A stretch of DNA of 64,000 nt from Panorpa germanica (taxonomy: Eukaryota > Arthropoda > Insecta > Mecoptera > Panorpidae). The stretch covers positions 15,376,001-15,440,000 of the forward strand of contig OY783212.1 of the NCBI GenBank assembly GCA_963678705.1, read 5' to 3'. The position numbers and the translations under genes were made by a program. The notes under the pieces are model-generated. The model was not told the origin of the DNA, made no database searches, and was given only the letters and a program-made list of their open reading frames with translations. This document shows positions 52,701 to 60,600 of the stretch, in pieces; the first letter of the stretch is position 1, and each line of letters opens with the position of its first letter.

Positions 52701-53066
52701 TTAATGAATTTGAAAACTCACTATACTCATAAAAATTATTATTATGAAAAAATATAATAGTCCATTTATATATCTAAACACATTAGAAACGTTCAACGGT
52801 ATCCCCGGAAATAAGTCTGATAAGAGACCATGACGTTTTGGAGATAACGAACACTCATTTAGTTCTATATAAAGGTTATCATAAAAAACATATGTTTGAC
52901 CAGTATATGAGTTAAAAATACTTGTAATCATTTTATTTTGTGGAATACCTAGCGTTTGTAAAGGAACTCCATTGTAATTATTATTTACTTCAAAACTAGG
53001 ATAACTCATTATGTAAAATAACTCATATATTGGTAAAAGAAATAAAAAGTAAAAAATATATATCAT
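52701..53066 (-). CDS. Small viral membrane protein, unknown
   Basis: A 121-residue ORF starting 7 bp after the capsid gene stop. It has a hydrophobic N-terminal segment (residues about 2-19) and a second one near the C-terminus (about 100-117), with a soluble middle of about 80 residues. The ATG at 53,064-53,066 sits in ATATAAATGA, and a second ATG at 53,007-53,009 (MSYPSFEV) would remove the first hydrophobic segment; I cannot decide between them. Its position at the end of the virion gene cluster suggests a minor virion or membrane component. No family recognised. Confidence 0.6.
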   Translation of the reverse strand: MIYIFYFLFLLPIYELFYIMSYPSFEVNNNYNGVPLQTLGIPQNKMITSIFNSYTGQTYVFYDNLYIELNECSLSPKRHGLLSDLFPGIPLNVSNVFRYINGLLYFFIIIIFMSIVSFQIH

Positions 53067-53073
53067 TTATATA

Positions 53074-54285
53074 TTAAATAGTCTCCTCAAATTTATTTAA
53101 AACCATATCAAATTTATTTTTAATATGAGATAACAACATAATATAACAACATGTATCATTTTCAACTTTCTTATCAAGATCAACATGTAAAAATATTGTT
53201 TTATTTGAAATTTCTGTATCTGTTGGTTGACAAGTTAAATCAACTAAATAAACAGGTCCAAGTTCTTTATAACTTTTTATATCATAGAACATATTTTTAT
53301 CTGTTATAGAAAATATTTTTTTATAAGACTGATATGTCATATATGCAATATTATATTTATCTTTATCAAAATCTAAATTTTGACTTTCTTCTGGATATCT
53401 ATTTCCATTAATAGTGAAATAATAATTTTTAACATATTTATGATTAAACTCACTCATATCTTTCAATTGATTATTAGATTTATTTACTTGGAAAGCGAAT
53501 ATTCCAAATAACGGTTGTTTGTGGCTTCTATAATCTGTAGTAATATCAAGTTTCAATGATTTTCCAGACATACTCTCATTCAATATTTTAATACATTGCC
53601 ATCTATAATAATTCAAAATATAATTTCCTTCTTCACTTAGAGTTTTTAATTCATCAAGTAACATTGTACAACCAATAGTATCATATTCAAGCAATGGAGT
53701 ATATAAATAAATATCAGTAATTATAATTTTACCCTCAGCAACATCATTCGCTCTATAAATTGCATCATTATCATGATTCATTGTAAATATAAATTCATCA
53801 GCACTACCCCAAATTATATTATCAGTATCACATATTCCTAATCCTAAATCAGATAAAGGTACTAATGCTGTAAAAATACCACCATGTTCAAAATTTGAAA
53901 TAAATCCAGTATTTAAATTATTTGTATCAGTTTTTGTTTTTGTAATTACTCCCTTCATTGTACTTGCAACTCCAACATTTTCAATTAGATCAATTTTGTA
54001 ATTATGTTTTTTATATTCAATGGTTTTAAATTTATGTGCTACAAAATTATTTATTAATTTAACTACAGTTTCATTACCATAATTTTTTTCATCTGTTTGT
54101 TTATATTCTCCCTCAATATAAATATGAATATTTTTTAAATTTAGAAAACAGTTATTATTATAATCAAGTTTAAAAGATATTGCTGCATTTTCTTTATTTA
54201 TATCTCGTCTATCAAATTTTGGATAAAATTTCTTGTATTCATTACGAATTAAATATTTGTTATATTTATCAAAAACTTCGGCCAT
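53074..54285 (-). CDS. Double jelly-roll major capsid protein
   Basis: 403 residues, probably the major capsid (hexon-like) protein that trimerises into the icosahedral shell. Residues about 135-400 follow the conserved layout of the DJR-like domain seen in many insect-genome Polinton/adintovirus proteins: a GIFTALVPLSDL segment near 137-147, IIWGSADEFIFTMN near 157-170, NDAIYRAN near 173-180, FGIFAFQV near 260-267, YYFTINGNRYPEES near 288-301, LDFDKDKYNIAY near 304-315 and YLVDLTCQ near 346-353. It is shorter than the roughly 600 residues of classical Polinton capsids, matching the shorter insect branch. The start ATG lies in TAATAAATGG, and the first 37 bp overlap the end of the protease ORF. 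The frame is intact. Confidence 0.85.
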   Translation of the reverse strand: MAEVFDKYNKYLIRNEYKKFYPKFDRRDINKENAAISFKLDYNNNCFLNLKNIHIYIEGEYKQTDEKNYGNETVVKLINNFVAHKFKTIEYKKHNYKIDLIENVGVASTMKGVITKTKTDTNNLNTGFISNFEHGGIFTALVPLSDLGLGICDTDNIIWGSADEFIFTMNHDNDAIYRANDVAEGKIIITDIYLYTPLLEYDTIGCTMLLDELKTLSEEGNYILNYYRWQCIKILNESMSGKSLKLDITTDYRSHKQPLFGIFAFQVNKSNNQLKDMSEFNHKYVKNYYFTINGNRYPEESQNLDFDKDKYNIAYMTYQSYKKIFSITDKNMFYDIKSYKELGPVYLVDLTCQPTDTEISNKTIFLHVDLDKKVENDTCCYIMLLSHIKNKFDMVLNKFEETI

Positions 54286-54698
54286 TTATTAGAATAAAAA
54301 AGGTTCTCCTTCGGAGAGCTCTGAAAGAGATTATGCTTTGGAGAGCTCTGAAGGCTCCGAAGGTTCTTTAAGTAAAATAAACAGAGATGTCCACAAATTG
54401 GTGGATCATTATATTGTTGAATTCGTGTATCATTATAAAATATCTCCGAAGGTTGTGAGAAATACTTTACTAATTCTTTAGGTGGTTTAGCGTTACCATA
54501 AGAATCAAAATAATATATTTTATTATTCTTTTTATAATAAGCAGTCCAATGACTTCCAATCTGATATGAATTTTGTAAATTTATAATTCCACATTCAATA
54601 TTATTTGGTTTATCAGGCAATTCATCTTTCATAAACACACCTCTAAAATTTTTAATTTTTAATTTTTCAACTAAATTTTCAATATCTATGTTCGACAA
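54249..54698 (-). CDS. Adenain-like cysteine protease
   Basis: 149 residues counted from a TTG; the virion maturation protease of the adenovirus/Polinton type (C5-like). Motifs in order: NFRGVFMKDELP at residues 17-28, catalytic His50 in IGSHWTAYY, Asp65 in YYFDSYG, a Gln-rich QQYND at 94-98 for the oxyanion hole, and catalytic Cys102 in ICGHLC. The frame is open upstream to a stop near 54,769 but contains no ATG; conserved-looking residues (ELQPLSNIDIENL) extend before the TTG. It overlaps the core-protein ORF, whose A13 run could slip into this frame. The C-terminal tail (about residues 115-135) is built from two copies of a GC-rich repeat (QSSPK twice), so it is shorter and unlike the family's usual end. 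Confidence 0.82.
   Translation of the reverse strand: MSNIDIENLVEKLKIKNFRGVFMKDELPDKPNNIECGIINLQNSYQIGSHWTAYYKKNNKIYYFDSYGNAKPPKELVKYFSQPSEIFYNDTRIQQYNDPPICGHLCLFYLKNLRSLQSSPKHNLFQSSPKENLFYSNKWPKFLINITNI
54283..54301 (-). promoter_or_regulatory. TAATAAATGG start motif, capsid gene
   Basis: The minus strand reads TTTTTATTCTAATAAATGG ending in the start codon; nearly the same as at the two upstream virion genes. Confidence 0.5.
54306..54366. repeat. GC-rich palindromic repeat, tandem pair
   Basis: Two units with the core GGAGAGCTCTGAA (perfect palindrome AGAGCTCT) flanked by CTCCTTCGGAG or GGCTCCGAAGG, which can form small hairpins. They lie in the 3' end of the protease gene, where they encode QSSPK repeats on the minus strand. 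They are strikingly GC-rich for this AT-rich element. Confidence 0.8.
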
Positions 54699-55174
54699 TG
54701 GCTGTAACTCCTTTGGAGCGCTAAATCTTTTTTTTTTTTTGATAGGCCTCGACCTGTCTTCTCCTTAGAAAGGAGTGATAGGCTTCGGCCTGTCTTCTCC
54801 ATTGCTAAATCATGTCTTTTTTGTTCTTCAAGTTCTTTATCTTTAGCTGATTTATTTATAACTGAATTAGTAATTGCAGATGCTCCACCAATTAATGATC
54901 CTAAAGCTGCTAATCCAGCAAATACTAATGGAAGAAATCCACCCTCATGATTTTTTTTCAGAGCCTCGAAGGAGATTTTTATTCTACAACCTGTTTTCTC
55001 TTTTATTGCCTTCTTAATTCTATTTGATAATCTTTTTGTTAATAATATTTTATTTTCACCACCACTAATTAATTGATCATATTTTAAGTGAATTAAAATA
55101 TCTTTTTTATCCTTATAGGCTTTATTAATATTACTAGTTTGATGTTTTGTTAAATTTGTTTGGAATGTTTCCAT
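54686..55174 (-). CDS. Adenovirus X-like virion core protein
   Basis: A 162-residue protein. The N-terminal 75 residues are basic (KRLSNRIKKAIKEK at 47-60), followed by a Gly/Ala/Leu-rich hydrophobic segment GGFLPLVFAGLAALGSLIGG at 78-97 and a charged tail. A basic arm plus a GGFLPLL-type glycine-rich segment is the hallmark of the adintovirus/Polinton core protein likened to adenovirus X (mu); a DNA-condensing or membrane-active virion role is inferred from that family. The tail after about residue 125 comes from the 24-bp repeats and an A13 run, so the original C-terminus may have been altered. It lies 29 bp after the PLA2 gene and overlaps the protease ORF by 13 bp. Confidence 0.65.
   Translation of the reverse strand: METFQTNLTKHQTSNINKAYKDKKDILIHLKYDQLISGGENKILLTKRLSNRIKKAIKEKTGCRIKISFEALKKNHEGGFLPLVFAGLAALGSLIGGASAITNSVINKSAKDKELEEQKRHDLAMEKTGRSLSLLSKEKTGRGLSKKKKDLALQRSYSHCRT
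54708..54800. repeat. Repeat cluster at core protein/protease junction
   Basis: It contains a CTCCTTTGGAGCGCT unit (54,708-54,722), a T13 run (54,728-54,740; A13 on the coding strand) and two copies of a 24-bp unit starting GATAGGCYTCGRCCTGTCTT (54,741-54,764 and 54,777-54,800; two differences). On the coding strand the 24-mers give the repeated peptide EKTGRSLS/EKTGRGLS. Confidence 0.8.
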
Positions 55175-55190
55175 TTATTACTAAAATAAA
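55172..55190 (-). promoter_or_regulatory. TAATAAATGG start motif, core gene
   Basis: The minus strand reads TTATTTTAGTAATAAATGG ending in the start codon. Confidence 0.5.
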
Positions 55191-55203
55191 GTATCTCTCC
55201 TTT

Positions 55204-56724
55204 TTATGCTAATCCAAAACCAATTTTATGTTTTAATTTCATTCCTGTTGTAACAAGCCATGCATTTGTTTTTTCACCAATACCACTATCAGAACTCTTA
55301 ACTCTATTCCAAGCTTTCTGTTCTAAAACTTTATCAGCTTCATGTCTCTTTTCCAAGTCTTTATTTTCACTATAAGCAATATCATGTTCTTTACAAGCTT
55401 CGTCTAAACCATTAATTCCTTTATCACCTCTTGCTAATCTATCATGTAATTTAGTACCGGGACCACAATAATTATATCCAGGAAGATGCATTTCAAATGG
55501 GAGTGTATTTATAATTGTATTTAGTATACCTGATCCTCTTATAATTTTCTTTGGTAATGATGTTGCAATTTTTATTAAATATTCACACCCTTTTGGAGTA
55601 TCTAATATTTTTTCAATTTCATTATTAAAAAATTTTAACACTCCTAATTTTTCATTATGAAAATTATTATTTCCTGCATTTTCTTGTGCATTAATAAATT
55701 GTAAACGATTTATTAATTGATTCAAATTTGAAATATATTGAACTTCTATTTTATTATCATTGTATTCTCTCCATTGAAAGCGCTCTGAAGGCTCCGAAGG
55801 AGATTCTTTCCATTGAGAGACACCAGAACCTTCTTTCTCTTCTTTAAAATTACTATCTCCTTCGGAGCGCTCTGAAAGAGTATCATAATATAAATCTTGT
55901 TTCATACCTGTTTTAATATAATCATGTATATATTTTATCATTGTAGTCCATTTAATTGTTGGTGATGAAAGAGGTTTATTAATTTTGTTTTTTAAAGCAT
56001 TAGAATTTATTATAATATCTCTATAAGCTATATAGTCATCTTTTGTAAAAAATTGTGGATCAGGTTTACCACCATAAGTTAGTAAATACCATAATCCAAC
56101 AGTTCCATTATAGGTTTTTTTACCATCAATAGTAATTCCATCATCTTTATCAAGTTCCATTTTACTACTACCTATTTTTAATTCGTTATTAACAGATTTT
56201 GGTCCAAATATTTTATCAAACTTGTAATCTTTATCCATACTAAGTTGCAAATATGTTGATGCGTTTGTTCCATATATTTTTATTTTTGAAAAATCAAACT
56301 TTCTTGGAGTAACAGGTTCTGTTAATTCTTTTTTACTTGGTGTAACAGGTTCTGATATAGTAAAATATGGTTGTAATTGTTTAGTTTCTCCTTCAGATCT
56401 TTTAATAATATCTTCATCTATTTTTCCAAGCGCTGATAATAATGGAGCATATTCTTTTTCTTTAGTGGTCTTATATTTTAAATTTTGTAATTCAATTTTT
56501 TTATATTTCTCATATAATTTATTTCTAATCTCATCTGCTTTTTCTGCTTCTAATAATTTATCTGATTCTGTTTTACAGCGCACTGAAGGTGATTTCGATC
56601 GTGACAGCGTTTTCTTTTTTTCCTCAGAGATTTGTATAGATCCTTTTTTATATGTTTTAATTAATTTATCTCGCATTTTATCTATTTTTTTAGCTTCGGA
56701 AACGGTTAAGATGTCTCCTTCCAT
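55204..56724 (-). CDS. Virion protein with phospholipase A2 domain
   Basis: 506 residues. Residues about 10-85 hold two similar charged helical segments (EAKKIDKMRDKLIKTYKK at 10-27; EAEKADEIRNKLYEKYKK at 60-77). Residues about 145-285 form the GLW domain (KIGSSKMELD, GTVGLWYLLTYGGKPDPQFF) common in insect Polinton-derived proteins; I believe this is Pfam DUF8207, from memory. The C-terminus carries a parvovirus-type PLA2 core: calcium loop YNYCGPGTKLHD at 417-428 and the catalytic His447-Asp448 in EACKEHDIAY. Such PLA2 domains in virions breach endosomal membranes after uptake, so this is probably a minor capsid protein. Residues about 283-317 are encoded by the GC-rich repeats. ATG context TAATAAATGG; intact frame. 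Confidence 0.8.
   Translation of the reverse strand: MEGDILTVSEAKKIDKMRDKLIKTYKKGSIQISEEKKKTLSRSKSPSVRCKTESDKLLEAEKADEIRNKLYEKYKKIELQNLKYKTTKEKEYAPLLSALGKIDEDIIKRSEGETKQLQPYFTISEPVTPSKKELTEPVTPRKFDFSKIKIYGTNASTYLQLSMDKDYKFDKIFGPKSVNNELKIGSSKMELDKDDGITIDGKKTYNGTVGLWYLLTYGGKPDPQFFTKDDYIAYRDIIINSNALKNKINKPLSSPTIKWTTMIKYIHDYIKTGMKQDLYYDTLSERSEGDSNFKEEKEGSGVSQWKESPSEPSERFQWREYNDNKIEVQYISNLNQLINRLQFINAQENAGNNNFHNEKLGVLKFFNNEIEKILDTPKGCEYLIKIATSLPKKIIRGSGILNTIINTLPFEMHLPGYNYCGPGTKLHDRLARGDKGINGLDEACKEHDIAYSENKDLEKRHEADKVLEQKAWNRVKSSDSGIGEKTNAWLVTTGMKLKHKIGFGLA
55780..55881. repeat. GC-rich palindromic repeats in PLA2 gene
   Basis: Two units in opposite arrangement: GCGCTCTGAAGGCTCCGAAGG (55,780-55,800) and CTCCTTCGGAGCGCTCTGAA (55,857-55,876, containing the 8-bp palindrome GAGCGCTC). 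In the gene they encode PSEPSER and RSEGD. The same DNA words are read in a different frame in the protease gene. Confidence 0.8.
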
Positions 56725-56740
56725 TTATTAATAAAATAAT
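56722..56740 (-). promoter_or_regulatory. TAATAAATGG-type start motif, PLA2 gene
   Basis: The minus strand reads ATTATTTTATTAATAAATGG (last base 56,721) with the start codon at 56,724-56,722. The same T-rich lead plus TAATAAATGG is found at the core and capsid genes. Confidence 0.5.
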
Positions 56741-56753
56741 GCATCGTTCCTTT

Positions 56754-57039
56754 TCAAAGAGCATCGACACTCTTAATATATCCATCAACGTCTTTAAACA
56801 TATAACGTTCATTAATGTTATCTTTTTCACGATTGATACATAAGAAACCATATTTTATTTTCCAACATTTATTACATAACTCTTTAAATTTATTTAAATC
56901 CATATCAGCACCGACAATTGTTTTATGAATCTCTTGAATACTATATAAATCCTGTTTAAACAATATAAGTAAATTACAATTATTTCTAATCAAATTCTTA
57001 TTTGTTTCAAGAAAACTTTGACTAAGATAAAAACAAGAT
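56754..57039 (-). pseudogene. Packaging ATPase, C-terminal half (split)
   Basis: The minus-strand frame is open from the retrotransposon boundary to a stop 29 bp before the PLA2 gene. It begins with FYLSQ close to the break and continues with NLIRNNCNLLILFKQD, the motif region that follows the Walker B strand in A32-like/FtsK-HerA packaging ATPases of Polintons and large DNA viruses, then a CNKCWKIKYGFLCIN segment. The N-terminal part lies beyond the insert at 63,766-64,000; the phase is unchanged across the AAGAT target duplication. Separated from its start and ATP-binding half, this piece cannot make a functional motor. Confidence 0.85.
57035..57039. repeat. 5-bp target site duplication, left
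   Basis: AAGAT directly precedes the LTR and is repeated after the other LTR at 63,766-63,770. Five-base duplications are usual for BEL/Pao elements. Confidence 0.93.
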
Positions 57040-57369
57040 TGTACGAAATAAAACCATGCGAGTATTTGTAGATTGAATAATTATTCAATTGTTTAATGAT
57101 AAAAATAATTTTACACTTTTTAATATAAATTTAACCACAAATTCTAATGATATAAAATGGTTGCGAAACATGCTACGACAGTGCAAAAGCCAAAACACGA
57201 GTGACACGAATGCCATACGGCTGTAGCGTGCACAGCAGTCGTCGTTGTGTTGCCCAACACGTCGCTGTGTTGCCCTGAGTAAGATTTCTACCAGAGACAA
57301 CAATACAATATTAAACTAGAATGTCAACAGAGACACATTTTATGTTCTGTGCTAATTTTGTACTGAACA
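57040..57369 (-). repeat. 3' LTR of BEL/Pao element
   Basis: 330 bp, same as 63,436-63,765 with no difference found by eye. The last coding codon lies 231 bp away. It contains a 72-codon ORF on the minus strand that exists in both LTRs and is not considered a gene. No strong polypurine tract is visible next to it; the adjacent minus-strand sequence is only moderately purine-rich. Confidence 0.93.
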
Positions 57370-57600
57370 TAAATTACCAGCCAGCAGAACGTAGCTGATC
57401 CCACAACCAACTTAAAATATATATAAAAATACATTAATACATAGAGCTACATAAATTTACAAACTTCTTAAATCTATGATAGTCTACATAATTGTATGAG
57501 AATAATATAAAATAAAACAAAATAACAATTATTCTAAAGATAACAGAAAACGTAATTAACATTTTAGCATACATTATCAATTGCATAATGTACACAACAA
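57370..57600 (-). other. 3' untranslated segment of BEL/Pao
   Basis: Lies between the gag-pol stop and the 3' LTR. It is AT-rich without an ORF. Confidence 0.7.
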
Positions 57601-60600
57601 TCAATTCAGTGGTAATCTACACAATTTTGTGATGGGTCTGTTGTAGATCTCATCACCAATTTTTATTTCCGCCACTCTCACCTTTCCATCTTTACCAAAA
57701 AAGACCTTTGTGATTCTGGCCATTGGCCACTTTAATGGGGGTGAGTTTAGATTCTTTACAATAACTAAATCACCTTCTTTCAGGTTCTCATTAGCATATT
57801 TCCACTTGGGACGGCTCTGAAGCTGTGTGAGATAATCCTTAGACCAAGCTTGCCAAAAGTCTTGTTTTAGTTTTTTAACAATATTCCAAAACTTAAGACG
57901 ATTGACTGGTACCTCTGTTAAATTAACTTCAGGGTATTCAATCAGAGCAGTGCCAATTAGAAAATGTGCTGGAGTCAAATACTTATATTCATTTGGGCTT
58001 AGTGGAAGCAGTGGTCTTGAGTTTAGCACACCTTCAATCTGTATGACAACTGAATTTAATTCTTCATAAGTTAAGGCCAAATTACCAACTACTCTCTTAA
58101 GGTGGTGCTTCACACTTTTGACCCCTGCTTCCCATATACCACCAAATTCAGGAGCATAACTGGGTATAAACATAAATTTTATATATAGATTATTACAAAA
58201 ACTTATAACATTATTTCTATGAGACTTATTAGTCTGTAAATTATACAACTCTTTTAATTCATTAGCAGCACCCTTGAATGTTTTAGCATTGTCACAATAA
58301 ATTTTTGTAGGCATGCCTCGTCTAGAAATAAAACGATTGAGACATGCCAAGAATGTTTCAGTTCTTAAATCAGAAACCACTTCCATGTGTATGGCCTTTG
58401 TAGAAAAGCAAACAAACAATGAAATGTAACCTTTTGTAATCAATGGTTTACGTATGCGAGCTATCTTTATGTTAAAAGGTCCACAAAAATCTACACCTAC
58501 ATGCTGAAATGGTCTTGTAGCTGTAACTCTGTCAGCTGGCAAAGAACCCATCAATTGTTTAGCAGATTCAGCCTTCAATCGTGAACATATAACACATTTG
58601 TATAGTACCTTTTTGACCTCCCGTATGCCATTGATAATCCAGAACTTTTGAGACAAGGAGCTGAGTACTAATCTAGCACCAGCATGGAGCAAACGTAAGT
58701 GCTCATTTTTGATTATGATAGAAGTGATATTGTTGTCCTTTGGCAGTATGACTGGGTGCATTTTATCTTTTGCAATGCCTGCATTTTGCAATCTGCCACC
58801 AACACGAATTAAACCAGTGCTGTCTATGAAAGGGTGGAGATTACCTATACCGGTCTTGATAATGATACCACCTAAGAGACATTTTATTTCTTTAAAAAAT
58901 ATTTGCCTTTGAACTGAGCGAATGATAATTAATAAAGAATTATGAAGTTCTTGTGGAGATAAATGTCCACAAATATTATTTTTAGAAATAGTAAGATAAG
59001 AACAAATTGAACTGTGTACTGCCTTTTTACAATTATTAAAGAATCTATACACATAAGCTAATACACGCTGTAGCTTATTGATATTGGAGAATTTTTTAAA
59101 CAAGTCTAGCATTAACGGTGCTTGTTCGACTTCAATGTTACAAACATTACAGCTTTTATCTTCCTCGTCTGATGGAAGTACTGTATTTAAATCAAAATAA
59201 TGATCATGTTTAAAATGAGAATTGGATAGATACTGGGGACCGTTCCACCAAAGATTTTGATTTTTTAAGTGTTGTGGTTCTATACCACGAGAAATTATAT
59301 CAGCTGGGTTATCAGCTGATTTTACATAGTACCAAGAGAATTTATCTGTGAGCTCTGTTATTTTCTTTACTCTGTTATTAACATAGATATTGGTTTTTAA
59401 TTTGTCCGCTTGAATCCAAGCAAGGACTATTTTGGAATCACAATAAAGGAAAAGTCTATGTTCCAATCTAGTTTTGAGTAAATTACTAACTCTAACCGCA
59501 AGTTGTGCCAACAAAACTGCACTATTTAGCTCTAGTTGGGGTATTGTAAGTACCTTACCTAGTGGAGCCACACGAGACTTGGCACAAATTAATTTTGTTT
59601 TTACGTTGTCATTTGCTGTAATGGTTCTTAAATATAGGCAGCACCCGTACGCCTTCATAGATGCGTCTGCATAGCCTATTAATTCTGCAGTGACAAAATT
59701 TTCCTCCTTTATAAGTCGATCTATTGAAATGCTGTCTGCTATCTTTAGACCATTAAGGAACTTTTCCCACATCTGTAATTGCTTGTCAGGCAGCGGTGCG
59801 TCCCAATCTATTTTCAAAAACCAAAGCTCTTGCATGATTAACTTGGCAACTACAATTATAGGGCCAATCAATCCTAACGGGTCAAATAAAGTCCCAATAA
59901 AACTAAGCACTTTTCTTTTAGTATTCAAATTGTTACTATTCGTGTTAGGACATTTAAAAGTAAATGTATCCAAAATAACATTGTATTTTAGACCTAATGT
60001 TTTAATAATGGCTGATTTATTCAAATCTAATTCATTGATATATTTTTTATCACTAGAGATGTCGTCGAGCACTGGGGGATGATTGGAAGACCATTTGTGT
60101 AATTTAAAATTACCTAATTGTAACAAACCAATTAATTGAGACTTTAATTCAGATAACTCTTCCACGTCATCGCACCCAACTATGACATCATCAACATACG
60201 TATTATGGCACATTGCTCTCGCTGCGAGAGGATATTTATGTTTGTAGCGATGGGCAAGTTCTATGAGACATCGTGTGGCCAAAAAGGTAGAAGATTTGAG
60301 TCCATATGTTACAGTTTTTAATTGCAAACAACTGATGGGCTTACCTGGATCATCTCTCCATAAGATATTTTGTAAGACATTGTAAGTGTCATTTGTGAGA
60401 ATACAGCGGAACATTTTTTCTATGTCACAGACAATTGTGTACACATAAGTTCTAAACAGTAGGAGAATATCGAAGAGCTCGCCTTGAACCACAGGACCAT
60501 TCAGCATAACATCGTTGAGAGAAATCTTATTTTTAGAACGCATGCTTCCATCAAAGACCACACGCAATTTAGTAGTTTTGCTATCATCGTTTGTAACTGC

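Noticed and set aside
54180..54371. 63-codon plus-strand ORF
   Set aside because: Antisense to the capsid and protease genes and made partly of the GC-rich repeats.
56465..56731. 88-codon plus-strand ORF
   Set aside because: Antisense shadow of the PLA2-domain protein gene.
57085..57303. 72-codon ORF, identical to one at 63,481-63,699
   Set aside because: Both lie inside the LTRs, start with TTG and have no domain; they are the same LTR sequence twice.
59690..60082. 130-codon plus-strand ORF (and others within 58.7-62.6 kb)
   Set aside because: Antisense shadows of the BEL/Pao polyprotein.
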